NCBI RefSeq assembly: GCF_016801865.2
Contig: NC_068939.1
Coordinates: 44,517,230 to 44,581,229 of the forward strand
Length of the DNA: 64,000 nt
Origin: Culex pipiens pallens
Lineage: Eukaryota; Arthropoda; Insecta; Diptera; Culicidae
Reading direction: 5' to 3'
In this document: piece after piece, positions 44,275 to 54,804 of the stretch
Layout: each line of letters begins with the position of its first letter
Position numbering within the stretch: the first letter of the stretch is position 1
Position numbers and translations under genes: made by a program
Notes under the pieces: generated by a model
Databases searched by the model: none
Seen by the model: only the letters and a program-made list of their open reading frames with translations
Told to the model about the DNA's origin: nothing

Positions 44275-44515
44275 GCGACTTATGGGACCCCAAGACGGAT
44301 CGAATGAGACCAAAACGGTCCAAATCGGTTCAGCCAGTGCCGAGATAATCCAGTGCAAATTTTTTTGATCAACATCCCACCACACACACAGACATTTGCT
44401 CAGAATTTGATTCTGAGTCGATAGGTATACGTGAAGGTGGGTCTAGGAAGTCAAATTAAGAATTTCGTTTTTCGAGTGATTTTATAGCCTTTCCTCAGTA
44501 AGGTGAGGAAGGCAA
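44275..44515 (+). repeat. Interspersed repeat with AGGTGAGGAAGGC tail
   Basis: It contains CACACACACAGACATTTGC, GAATTTGATTCTGAGTCG and ends CCTTTCCTCAGTAAGG then TGAGGAAGGCAAAAA. The end forms a small hairpin (CCTTTCCTCA / TGAGGAAGG) followed by A's, as in the 3' end of a retroposed element. I recall this exact style of end as very common in mosquito genomes (memory). The superfamily is not certain. Confidence 0.55.
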
Positions 44516-44678
44516 AAAATGTAGCAAAGTATTACTTTTCGAAACAAGTGCTGAAAAGTTTAACTTTTCAGCTTCCATTTCAGTGCTGAAAAGTAGAATT
44601 TTTCAGCATTTATTTTACAAAAGGTTACTATTCGATTCTGTTATTTTTGGTACAGAAAAGTAGGCTTTTTCTTCGTTC
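44516..44678. repeat. GTGCTGAAAAGT repeats
   Basis: GTGCTGAAAAGT occurs twice (about 44549 and 44584), with AACTTTTCAGC as its complement between them, giving small overlapping hairpins. Confidence 0.45.
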
Positions 44679-45305
44679 AAGGGGTTACATGCATGTAAAT
44701 CGGCAAAAATGTCCGAGGTTGGTATGAGCACACACTTGGACTTTTTTGAATCTTTTTTCAGGACATTGAAATATATATTTTCATCTATTGACAAAACACA
44801 TTTGAAAACATTTGGTTGTATCATTGCCGAGATATAGCCGTTTGAAGTTTGCAGTTTAAAAAAATGGGTGCCACGATATCTCAACACTGTTTTGACCAAA
44901 ACGGCTCAAAATTTTGGTGAGGACCCGTCCCGTGTGCATGACGAAGGTCGATTTAAAAAAAGTTTATTATTATTGATTTTTATATTAAAAAAAAATGGGC
45001 TTCGTCATGCACACGGGATATGTCTTGAGAGTCTTCACCTCAAATTTCAGCAAATTTGGTCCATCCCATCTCAAGATATCGTGGCACCCGTAAATCAACT
45101 AGGTGTTTGGAGAAAAACGCTCAAAAAGTTTGACAGCTCTCTTTGCGCATGGCGAAATTCTGAGCATAAATCGTCTCTTACTCAGTTTAATCATGAAATA
45201 TCTTCATGAAACATTCAGGAGTGATAAGAAATTATCTTTTTAGTGGATTTGTAATTTTTTTGTAATATAAAATTTTGAGATTTTTTACATGTATGTAACC
45301 CCTTA
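44679..45305. mobile_element. Foldback element with AAGGGGTTACAT ends
   Basis: AAGGGGTTACATGCATGTAA (44679-44698) and TTACATGTATGTAACCCCTT (45285-45304) are inverted ends. Inner matching pairs include GGGTGCCACGATATCT / AGATATCGTGGCACCC and CCGTGTGCATGACGAAG / CTTCGTCATGCACACGG around a central ~50-bp loop. The arms are unequal because of indels. No coding. Confidence 0.7.
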
Positions 45306-45720
45306 AGAATGACTAGAAAAGTAAGAATTGCAAAAAAAAAATGTTTTCAGAGTACTTAAAACTTTTGATGGAAACAAAAGTCTTATTAACTGAAAATAGT
45401 TTGAAATGCATTTTCCTGCGTTTAAATTCATATTTAGTATGTGGTATGTGGACTTATTTGAAAATGTGTTGATTTTTTGCTAGATGCTTCATGCTTTGAT
45501 ATTTCGAATCCCATTGATTGTGAAACAACTTAAGTGGTGAAAATGCCTTTTAAAACTTTTTTTATACAAATCTTGAAACCATTACTTGTAATTTCTAAAT
45601 TAATATTTTGAAAACTGCAAAACTGGTGTAAAATGCATTATAAAACTCATTTTCGTACAAATGTTTAAAGTATGGTTTGTTATTTAAATTTTATTGATTA
45701 TTTTCTTTCTTAATAAACAG
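45306..45720. other. AT-rich non-coding DNA
   Basis: Nothing recognised until the candidate acceptor site at 45720. Confidence 0.45.
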
Positions 45721-45946
45721 TTTCTGTCTTGTCATGAGCATTACATTTTACAATAACTATGCCACAAACTGCTCATCAAACTCTTACCATCGTAGTTTGA
45801 GGAAACGCCAAATAATTCAACAATCGTTCAACCGAAAAACAAACGAATCGATTCAAACAGCCGGACCTCGGTCTAAACTCCAGGCCAAGCTACCCGTAAA
45901 AATTCCCCGAAAACCTACAGCCCAAATGGAATCAGTTTCGAAATAA
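45721..45946 (+). CDS. Candidate 3'-terminal exon, hypothetical
   Basis: A T-rich stretch with TTTTCTTTCTTAATAAACAG ends at 45720 and looks like a splice acceptor. The downstream frame (ATG at 45734, open further upstream) runs 70 codons to TAA at 45944-45946, which overlaps an AATAAA signal, as in a last exon. Codon composition is more balanced than in the flanks. The peptide is basic and Ser/Gln/Lys-rich with Lys-Ile-Pro-Arg-Lys-Pro near the end. The phase does not join directly to the donor at 11647, so intermediate exons or a separate gene would be needed. Weak evidence only. Confidence 0.25.
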
Positions 45947-45959
45947 AATAAATCGAGTT

Positions 45960-46700
45960 TATTACGGTGAAAATTGGTTATTTATGAAGGTTTGGCGGCG
46001 GCGCTGGGCATTTGTTATCCGGTGGAAGGGGGTGGTGAGCCTTTCCGGCTGAGTTAGGCTCCACCTTGGCAAGCGGGAAACTCAACACTAGTTGAACTCT
46101 GATTCGATTAGAAATTGGAAAGCACTGGGAAATCCAAGGCACGAAAACAGTGAAAATAAAAATAAAATTTGATTTAAGCTTTATTATTTGATGGATGGCG
46201 TGTTAACAGCAGTGTTGATTTTGTTTGCTTTTTCGATGGGGTTTAAGGGAAGGGGGAGGGTCACACGCGTGATGGCCACTGATTTCAGCCAAGGCTGGCA
46301 ACACTGCACACTGGGTTGACGTGACGAGTCAGCCAGGATGACATTCAAGATTGTGGGGCGGCCACTTGGGTGAGAGACTGAAACCAAAGTCGTGACTGAG
46401 AAAGAATCGATAATCAATCACTTAGCGACTGACGACTGACTAAGGGTGGTGGTGGTGGTTTGTAGGTTAAGGGGATTTGGGTTTGGGCTGCTTTCAACGC
46501 TTAAAGCAGCCGCGCGAGCAGGGAAAGAAATTGGTGATAATTTGGGCTTTTTGGGAAATTTATCGCCTCAAATTGAGAGCTGAAATTGGGCGTCGTTATC
46601 AGATTAGGGAGCGCGCTTTTTTCTCGATTCGATTTTATAATGTCACTTAGCGTAAGTGTTGAAGGGAGGAAGTGACGAGTTTAAGGGTGGGATGAAAATC
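45960..46700. other. Higher-complexity island, possible regulatory DNA
   Basis: GC-richer unique-looking sequence with GGTGGTGGTGGT near 46446. The 77-codon minus frame at 46184-46417 has no domain. Confidence 0.35.
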
Positions 46701-46860
46701 ATTCAATGCATTTGATTTGGATTTATTTTTTAAATTATGCTTGAGACAAACTAATAAAAAGGTTAAATTTCGGAAGGATGAAAATTTGGTTAGTTGAATA
46801 TAACCTTTTTTTAATAATTTTACTTATAAAACGTGTTAAAATGTGAACCTGATGAAAATT

Positions 46861-46896
46861 CATCAGAAACTGGTGAAAATTCACCAGTTTCTGATG
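46861..46896. repeat. Perfect 16-bp-arm palindrome
   Basis: CATCAGAAACTGGTGA and TCACCAGTTTCTGATG flank a 4-bp loop AAAT. CCTGATGAAAATTCATCAG immediately upstream forms a second overlapping palindrome. Confidence 0.8.
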
Positions 46897-47500
46897 TATT
46901 ATCACACAATTTTTTGACACAAAATTTTTCATCATTCCTTGATTAATATTGCCATCATTTTTTTTCTGTGTGTTGAAACTTTTGATCCGATTATTAATAT
47001 CAAAAGTGAAACTGAAATGAATTTTTCTCAACCCTTTTATTTTTTTTCTGATTTTTTTAATCGCAACATACGTTTCAAAAAGGCTTAAATTGTATTATTT
47101 TGATTTTTGGAAGCCTTTTCGGGTGAATTTTCGATACTTTACTTTTTCAAAGTATCGAAAAGAATAAAGTTTGTCAAAATCAATGGCTGCCATCATAAGA
47201 TCAGAAAATCTTTTCTCAAGATTTATGAATATTTGCACTTTGCTATGGCCGCCCTTAAATGTGTATTGGGTCTTGTATAGAGAATCCAACGGTGCAAATT
47301 GTCTTATCCAAAAAAAAAAAAAAAAAATTAGGGAAAATCTAGAGAACCGCTCAACTTTACCTTTTCAATTTTTCAAAACTCAATTTGTCGCGAAATCCAT
47401 AGCCTCACGAAATTCATCAGACCAAAAGCCACACACTCAACTCTTCCCCCCCCCCCCCCCCTCCAAAAGGACGTGCCAGAGATCACCGTGTCACCAAATG
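46897..47500. other. AT-rich DNA with homopolymer runs
   Basis: Includes a 33-bp palindrome around TTTCGATACTTT (about 47131-47162), an A run near 47311 and a C run near 47447-47461. No gene. Confidence 0.45.
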
Positions 47501-48500
47501 AACCGGTAATTTCCGTGAATTATTGATGACTCAAACATTTATCTAACCTGGCTGTCTCTTCTGCCAGGGAGTCTTTAGAGAGAGGGTGTGCCAACATTGT
47601 AGAGTCGTCTGTTTCAGCAGCAGAAACTGCTTCTCGTGTGGTAAAATTCACTCAATCATTAATCCTTCGTTTGCTCCTCGGTGAGCAAAATCTAACAAGT
47701 CCTCCTCTTGGAGCTTCCAAGACGGATCACCTTGTTGGGATCACTATTCTTGGGAATAATTCTTTGTAATCATACAGAGGGGAAAGGAGAGATAAAGTGT
47801 AAGTATTTTTTTCAATTGACTTTTCCAGTTCTATCTCCAACTTAATGCGCTATTGGCTTATTCAAAAAAAACCTTCGATAATGTGTCCAAAACACCCACC
47901 TCTCCCCTAAACTGACTCCACCAGCCAACCAAACGAAACACACTCTCGTGTGATTAGCTAAACCGGTAATTAATTTAGAACTCTATTAGCCAAAATGCTG
48001 CTGCTGCTTGAACGTTGGTGTACCTATCAAGTTCGTCGAGCGCCTTCCGGCCTTCAAATCTCGGTGTCGCAGACTCTGCCTGCTCGAGTGGGCTTTCCCA
48101 TAAATGTCAATTAGCGGGCCGACATTCAAGACGACTCTCCCACGCCAAACGTGTGGGGTGAAGCAGAAGAAGAAGATCAAGAAGCGGTGTTTGGTAATTT
48201 TTTGGCCAGATTTGTGCCTCGAGGAGGACGATGCGCGCCGACCAATTTGTAGGCCCTTTACTAGAACTGGTCGTGTCCGCAAATTGGACGTTATTTCTGG
48301 ACGTGAAAATGTTGGGGGGAGGGGAAAATTGTCCACTCCAGTCGGGCGGGAGATAAAATTTTTCTTGTTTTGTCCCTTGTTGAATCGCGTGTAGGTGGTT
48401 GAGGTCACCCACATTACGTATAAGGGGATGGGAAGCAATTCCAAGAAGATACAAAACTGGGAATATGTGTAATCGGATAATTTTATCTCATTTTGATTAG
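47501..48500. other. Higher-complexity island, possible regulatory DNA
   Basis: About 1 kb of balanced sequence. Overlapping frames of 96 to 152 codons exist on both strands at 47986-48454, without domains or matching splice sites, so I do not call a gene. Confidence 0.35.
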
Positions 48501-48790
48501 GATATACGTTTTGACAGATAACAGTGGTCCAATTTGGTTGAAGATGGGAATTAAGTGGGTGGTTGTGGTCTGTTTATTTGCGGAAAATTGTGTTATTTTT
48601 CAATGCATGTTAGGATGAAAAAATGTCTTTGATTTAGATTTTTAGATATTTTTGGATTTTTAGAGAGCTTTTTGGAAATAACTAAATTTTATTTTTGAAT
48701 GTCAACAAAAATTATGGAAATAGTAGTATCGAATATCGAATTGTTCAAGCTGGATTAAAATGATAAAATCTGCAAAAAAAAATCCTTGTC
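48501..48790. other. AT-rich non-coding DNA
   Basis: Nothing recognised. Confidence 0.5.
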
Positions 48791-48794
48791 AGGT

Positions 48795-49095
48795 ATCCCA
48801 AGCAGCAATTATTGTTGCCAAGCCTTATTTGCAACTAATTCAAAGCTATCCAAAATCGCTGAGGCAACATATTCGCAACACTTCTGGCGACAAAAAAAGC
48901 GCACGGCAATAACGCGATTGGCAACAATAGCCAAATAGTTGTGAACGTGTTTCGGCAATGTTTCCTATGCGATGCTAATTTTTGTAGGAGAAATTGATGG
49001 TGTTGCAACAATGTAACAACAAAGTTGCAAAAATGTCACCATAATGGAGAAATTTTGGGTTGCTTGAAATCAAACGTGCAGCTGAAATGATTTCA
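48795..49095. repeat. GCAACA-rich repeat segment
   Basis: GCAACA or TGTTGC occurs about ten times, for example GCAACATATTCGCAACAC and GTTGCAACAATGTAACAAC. Similar sequence surrounds the Tc1-like palindrome at 51460-52340 and 53795-53870, so it appears to be an interspersed family. Confidence 0.45.
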
Positions 49096-49939
49096 AGCGC
49101 AACAAACTTCTAATTAATTTCTGAATAAAAATGTTTCAACTTTGGATTCGCTGCACAACAAAAATGGATAAGTCTGGAAAAATAATCCTGTCGCATTTTA
49201 CGTCAACAACAAAGAAAATTGCTTTTCTTAAATGTATAGGAGGTTAATGTCTTTTGCCATTTCAAATTTACCGAGTAAAATTGCATTCTACTCATGATTT
49301 TTTCATGCGCCCACCATATTTTTAAAATTTTGTATATTTTATTGAGCCAATTTTGTATCAAAATTTTAAAAAGTTGGCTAATATATCTGAAAATCATCTA
49401 CGTTCCAATGGAAGTTACGCAGATTGTCAATTCTGTAGCAAAACATTATTAAAAATGTGTTTAAATAGCTGAAAATTGATTATTATTATTTTTTTCCTAT
49501 CTACCATCATGGCGCTTCGGTCACACAGAAGTGTATTCAGGAACCTTCAATAAAATCAGCGGCAATTTTATTGTTTTTATGCAAACTAGGAAGCATACTT
49601 TATTAAGCTCCCAAATAAATACTAACAATAGATTGTTGTGCACGAGAGTGCAACCCACGTGTCGTGGCTATCTCTAATGCAAGATTTCTACTCAAAAATT
49701 GAAGTTTACTGACGGCCATCAAAAAAGCTTCCAATATTGTCAATTTCTTTCCAAGAATTGTGCGGAATATATTGTTGACAGGGATTTCAAGCACTTTTAG
49801 TGAAATATATTCGATTTGAAGCAGAACAAAAATAGAAACAAAACACACAATATGGGATTGACAATTGCGCATTTGGTCGAAAGTGTATACAGTTAGATGC
49901 TGAACCTTGTTGTCCTTGTGAGCAATTCTTTTACAGCAA
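49096..49939. other. AT-rich non-coding DNA
   Basis: Nothing recognised. Confidence 0.5.
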
Positions 49940-50420
49940 TTCCATTTGAAAAGAGCCTAAACCGAAAAAAAAGTTTTCCGATCAGGCTCAAAGTTTTCTG
50001 GGGGTCTTTTGGCCAAAATAATTAGACCCGTATTTTTTGTTTGGACATTAGGGTGACCTACACAGTGCTAAGGTGGTTCCAAAAATGGCAATTTTCGTCA
50101 TTTTTAGCAAAACCACTTTTTTCAAAAAATCATAACTCCACGCTATTTCAACCGAATGAAAAGAGATAAGTTGCTCTTTCTACGAAAAATCTAGACCAAC
50201 ATTTGAAAAGGTCGAATAGAACTCTAAAATGCCGTTTTGACGGTGTATGAACCAAAGATAATTCTAAACGCAGGGAATGCATCGGATTCCTTGGACAATT
50301 TTAACATACTCAAAAATGGGAGGTGTTCATTAACAGGATTCCGAGATATGATTTTTTGAAAATAAAAACTGTGGTTTTCGGCGCGCCGCACGCAAAACCG
50401 AGAAAATGACGAAAATGGTG
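49940..50420. repeat. AAATCATAACT...CCGTTTTGA repeat family, copy 2
   Basis: AAAGAGCCTAAACCGA, GGCCAAAATAATTAGACC, CAAAAAATCATAACTCCACG, AAAATGCCGTTTTGACGG and GATTCCGAGATATGA occur in the same order as in 53886-54425. No coding. Confidence 0.6.
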
Positions 50421-51012
50421 AAAAAATAAACTGGGTGTTATTGCTGTTTATTTGATTATTATTAAAAATCAGTCACTTACATTAAAAAAGTCCAAAACCC
50501 AATTTAGTTTTGTCCTAGAAAGAACTACTCAAGCTAGTCAGCTTTTATTTTTTATTTATTTTGGAAAAATACTAATTCAATGTCTAAAAAAAGTGATATT
50601 TCCTTTGATTAGTTTGTTATATTTCAAAACTAGATAAAAACAACAAATCTCATCGTAAAATCTCATGCAAAAACGTTTATATTAGGGACAAAAAATATAT
50701 GTCAGAAAAAACTTATTTGCAACTTCAAAAACGATTTCATTTGTCATTGCTTAGTTTTGATTTTAGGCTCGTACACTGGCACCCTCCCTTTGCAAAGTCG
50801 ACCCGAAAAACCAATATTTTTTTCAAGAAAGCTCAAATTTTCAATCGAAATTTAAGTGCAATCAACGGAAATCAAATTAAAATGCATTCCCTGCGTTTAG
50901 AATTATTATTATCATGTATGGTTTGATTCAAAAATCGTTTTTATTGTGGGGAATTTTCGATGCACAAAACCGCAAAAAGTTTCGTTTTCGCAAAAAGAAA
51001 TTTCGTCAGATA

Positions 51013-51043
<31 letters not shown>

Positions 51044-51459
51044 TGCATATCAACTGTAATGATGTATAATGCTTCTTCCAATGGGTTTTCTTTAATTGAA
51101 TTGTTGAAATTCTGGCAAGTAATTTCAATTATTATATTTTTTATTTTTATGCATCGAAAAAACCCGAAAATCTTAAGCAAATAATACTGCCGTGATTTTT
51201 TCAATAGTTTGCAAACATCAATCAATCAAAGTTTTACCTTAGTGGTGTATATTACCCACTCTCCCACTACTTCATTCTAGCCTTTAGTAAAAATACTCTC
51301 TGAGACTTAGTTTTTTTCGTATTCCCTTCCGTTTTCACCGTTAAACCTTATGCAGAATGAAGGACAAAAACTATAAAAATGAAAAAATGTGATAAGATTT
51401 CTAAATCATTCACCCTTAGTAGGTCCCTGCTTTCTTCTCTCTGAGCAAATTGCCATCCT
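50421..51459. other. AT-rich DNA with an AAT microsatellite
   Basis: A run of (AAT)10 or so lies at about 51015-51045. No gene. Confidence 0.5.
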
Positions 51460-51640
51460 TCACTTCTGTTGCAACAACGTTTCAGATATGTAGCAAAAAT
51501 GTTAAAGTAAGATATCCAACACTCCAATTTGTGTAACGTTGTGGTAACATAATGGTAACATACATTTTGTAAACATCAATTTGTCTAAAGAACTGTCAAA
51601 CGAAATGGAAGTTCTCATTTTAGTTCAGCGGTGAGATCGA
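51460..51640. repeat. GCAACA-type repeat, left of the GC-rich patch
   Basis: TTGCAACAACGTTTC, TGTAACGTTGTGGTAACATAA and related words resemble 48795-49095. Confidence 0.4.
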
Positions 51641-51930
51641 AATTGTTGAAGGTGTGTTTTAAGAATAAAACTAAACGTAGAAAAAAACTTTTGGATGGCG
51701 GATGTTTTTTGGTGGGTGGTTCTACAACCCCTTGCGAAAAAGCAGGGGGTGCGAAGCGATGACTTGGGTGGTTAGTCACGTACTTGGGCTCCGGCCGGAA
51801 CAGTGAAAGAGTCTTGCCGGGAAATCCGATGGGCAAACCTGCCCACCGGCGGGAAGCTAAGTGGCTAGGCGGTTCGTAACACCCAAGTACGCTTGCCGTG
51901 TGTGTGTTTTGGAGGTCCATCTGAAAATTA
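51641..51930 (-). other. GC-rich patch with a 101-codon minus-strand frame
   Basis: The minus frame 51920-51615 starts at an ATG preceded by TTTTCAG, which resembles a splice acceptor, and stays open through GC-rich sequence. CACTTGGG/CCCAAGT repeats occur inside. The peptide is Pro/Ser-rich with no domain recognised. Either a small exon or an insertion with incidental openness. Confidence 0.25.
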
Positions 51931-52353
51931 CACAGACTAGATTTGATTGATCCGGGAAATCCTCCTCGTCATAATCAGCAGAATCATTTCGAGAATAGTC
52001 AATACTTCTGACTGTATGTCGGTTTGGTCAGAATATTTGGTAGCTTATTCAATTTATTTAAGCGGTGGCACATTGCGAACTTCATTTATTTGTTTTGATG
52101 TTTGCGACAAAAGACGAAATGTCTACAATTTTCCACTAAAGATGTTTTTATGTCATGGCCCCATGGCAAACGATGTTTACATTAGCTTTATCAAGGCAAC
52201 ATTGCTGCAACTAATTCGCAACATTTGCCGCTCAACATGAAGTAAGTTTTTTTTTGTTTCAACATTGGTACAATAATGTCACCGAAACGTTGCATCAATA
52301 CACAAAATCAAATTGTTGCCACAGCATACAATGGTAACTATTTCATAAAGAAC
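51931..52353. repeat. GCAACA-type repeat, left flank of the Tc1-like palindrome
   Basis: Contains GGCAACATTGCTGCAAC and AATGTCACCGAAACGTTGC. The matching right-hand flank after the palindrome has GCAACATTGTTGCTCCC, suggesting the palindrome inserted into a pre-existing repeat. Confidence 0.45.
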
Positions 52354-52793
52354 TACAGTATGTAAAAAAAAGTATTTACACCCCTTGGGCACTATGCACA
52401 TTTTGTGATGAAACATGTAAAAAATTTAAAGTTTGACAGGAACCTAGTACTACGTTTTGTTCAGAAACTCATGCCAAACATTTTGCTACAAAAAGCTCAT
52501 GAAAAGATGATTTCTATAAAAAGTTATATAACAAATACTATTACGAAAATAAAAAAGGTGCAAAAAAAGTATGTACACCTTTCGTAAAATTAACATAAAT
52601 AATGTTATTTGTTGACAAATCACCATAAATCCAGTCTCCCAACTCCAAATAGGCATCCTTGACTGATTAAAAAAAGAATTTGGATTGAATATAAAGTTTA
52701 CTAACTACTTAGTATAAAAGTTTATATAACTCTGGAAATTCTATATAAAACTTATCTAAACTTAATTTTGCAAACTTTTAATTCAACTAAATG

Positions 52794-53018
52794 TCAATAT
52801 ATTACCATATAATTGCTAAATAAACATTTTGGAGTGGGTATAACACCGTTTTGGGGGTATTTGTATCGATAGAATAGATTTTTCGTTGGAATTTCGTACC
52901 AACCCGGAATTACGTCGTAGGAAAATCCGCTTGCATCCGAACCGGTCCACGATTCACAAGTCAACTTATGTGGAATCGGAAAGGGCATAAAATTTCCGAT
53001 CTTTTGATACCCATACAT
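52794..53018 (-). CDS. 74-codon frame in left arm of the palindrome
   Basis: A complete frame from ATG (53018) to TGA, the mirror of 53118-53342. The peptide is rich in Tyr, Phe, Pro and Gly, has no domain I recognise and is unlike any transposase. Compared with the right-arm copy the DNA differs at about five positions, changing four residues (2, 18, 30 and 44), so there is no sign of purifying selection between arms. It may be a host exon captured by the transposon. Confidence 0.35.
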   Translation of the reverse strand: MYGYQKIGNFMPFPIPHKLTCESWTGSDASGFSYDVIPGWYEIPTKNLFYRYKYPQNGVIPTPKCLFSNYMVIY

Positions 53019-53117
53019 CTAGGTTTTCTATAAAACCCACGTTTTTAAATACCTGGGCAAAAAGTAACAACGTTTTTGCTTAGGTATTTAAAAACGTAGG
53101 TTTTAAAGAAAACCTAG

Positions 53118-53342
53118 ATGTTTGGGTATCAAAAGATCGGAAATTTTATGCCCTTTCCGATTCCACATAGGTTGACTTGTGAATCGTGGACCGGTTCGGA
53201 TGCCGGCGGATTTTCCTACGACGTAATTCCGGGTTGGTACGAAATTTCAACGAAAAATCTATTCTATCGATACAAATACCCCCAAAACGGTGTTATACCC
53301 ACTCCAAAATGTTTATTTAGCAATTATATGGTAATATATTGA
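53118..53342 (+). CDS. 74-codon frame in right arm of the palindrome
   Basis: Mirror copy of the minus-strand frame at 52794-53018, 70 of 74 residues identical. The ATG is directly preceded by an in-frame TAG, so the frame starts here. Its G+C is clearly higher than in the surrounding arm, which supports a captured origin. Confidence 0.35.
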   Translation: MFGYQKIGNFMPFPIPHRLTCESWTGSDAGGFSYDVIPGWYEISTKNLFYRYKYPQNGVIPTPKCLFSNYMVIY

Positions 53343-53781
53343 CATTTAGTTGAATTAAAAGTTTGCAAAATTAAGTTTAGATAAGTTTTATATAGAATTT
53401 CCAGAGTTATATAAACTTTTATACTAAGTAGTTAGTAAACTTTATATTCAATCCAAATTCTTTTTTTAATCAGTCAAGGATGCCTATTTGGAGTTGGGAG
53501 ACTGGATTTATGGTGATTTGTCAACAAATAACATTATTTATGTTAATTTTTCGAAAGGTGTACATACTTTTTTTGCACCTTTTTTATTTTCGTAATAGTA
53601 TTTGTTATATAACTTTTTATAGAAATCATCTTTTCATGAGCTTTTTGTAGCAAAATGTTTGGCATGAGTTTCTGAACAAAACGTAGTACTAGGTTCCTGT
53701 CAAACTTTAAATTTTTTACATGTTTCATCACAAAATGTGCATAGTGCCCAAGGGGTGTAAATACTTTTTTTACATACTGTA

Positions 53782-53885
53782 TGTTTCGATATAACATTTT
53801 TGCGAATTGCAACATTGTTGCTCCCTTGTTGTAACTTAACTGGACTTAGACGTTTTCAACATGTTGCGCGATGCTGCTTGGGGTA
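53782..53885. repeat. GCAACA-type repeat, right flank of the palindrome
   Basis: GCGAATTGCAACATTGTTGCT and GTTGTAACTTAAC continue the family seen at 51931-52353. Confidence 0.4.
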
Positions 53886-54425
53886 GGGTGGTCCAAATCC
53901 AGGCATCCTCGGGGCTACCTCGTGAAATCAAAGATATTCCATTTGGAAAGAGCATGTACCGAAATAAAATCTTCGATCGGGATCATTTTTTTTCTAGGGA
54001 ATTCCTTGGCCAAAATAATTCGACCTCTATTTTTTTTATGGCCCACACCGTATTAGGGTGGTTCAAAAATGGCCATTTTTGTCGATTTTCGCCAAAACCA
54101 CAATATTCAAAAAATCATTTCTCCGCGCCATTTAAACCAATTTTAGTTGTCTTTGACGCAAATGGAAGGTGATTGGTTGGCCTTTTGAGGAAAATTGTCT
54201 GTATTATATTAATATTTCAAAAAGTTGTATAAAAACATAAAATGCCGTTTCGACCATGTCTGGGCCAAAGAGCCTATGTCTGATAATATTTTAATCGGAA
54301 TCCTAGGTAAATTTTACGTAACATACTCAATAATTTTAGGTGTTCACTTACAAGATTCCAAGATATGAGTTTTTTGGAAATAAAAACAAGGTTTTTCGAC
54401 ACGGAAATATGACGAAAACACGAAG
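53886..54425. repeat. AAATCATAACT...CCGTTTTGA repeat family, copy 3
   Basis: TGGAAAGAGCATGTACCGA, GGCCAAAATAATTCGACC, CAAAAAATCATTTCTCCGCG, GACGCAAATGGAAGGTGATT and AAAATGCCGTTTCGACC follow the same order as copies 1 and 2. The overlapping plus frames at 53861-54172 are not conserved among copies. Confidence 0.6.
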
Positions 54426-54804
54426 AAATAGCGACAACCTACAATTATTTGGGTTCTAAAATTTTCGTAATTGAAAGACGCAACTGAGCAATTTTCTACA
54501 AAATTGGTAGATTTCGACCGTATTTATTTTTTGTATTTTTTTATTTGGCTCAAACATTGTGGCGCAATTTTTGGCCCTTTTGAACTGGTAGTCTTGATTC
54601 AACAAATTCCAAAATATTTTTTCGAAAGGATCGGAAAATTCCCCAAATGTTTCATATTTTAACATTGAAAATCATTGAAATTTCTCAGACGAAATTGTAG
54701 AAAATTTTATGAAATTTTCGAAAAAAATATTTTTAGGAATGGACAATCGTCACTTTTTTAATAAATAACTGGAATGTTTCGGACAAAATTTAACTTTGAA
54801 TAGT
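54426..54804. other. AT-rich non-coding DNA
   Basis: Nothing recognised. Confidence 0.5.

Larger units (their letters stand above)
52356..53779. mobile_element. 1,424-bp near-perfect palindrome with Tc1-like ends
   Basis: TA flanks at 52354-52355 and 53780-53781 and the ends CAGTATGTAAAAAAAAG / CTTTTTTTACATACTG mark a Tc1/mariner-type element. The two arms of about 705 bp (52356-53060 and 53072-53779) are nearly identical reverse complements around a ~10-bp loop. About 200 bp inside each end a second terminus-like block (AAGTATGTACACCTTT) gives the IR/DR layout known for some Tc1-like transposons. There is no transposase. The inner third of each arm holds a GC-richer 74-codon frame. This is by far the longest tight palindrome in the window. 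Confidence 0.88.

Noticed and set aside
47986..48454. 152-codon minus-strand frame
   Set aside because: No domain, overlaps frames of similar length on the other strand, and no convincing splice sites; kept only as part of an island.
52405..52587. 60-codon Lys-rich frame in the outer arm of the palindrome (also 53543-53815)
   Set aside because: Lies in the AT-rich terminal region of the transposon; duplication follows from the palindrome and composition explains the Lys/Ile content.
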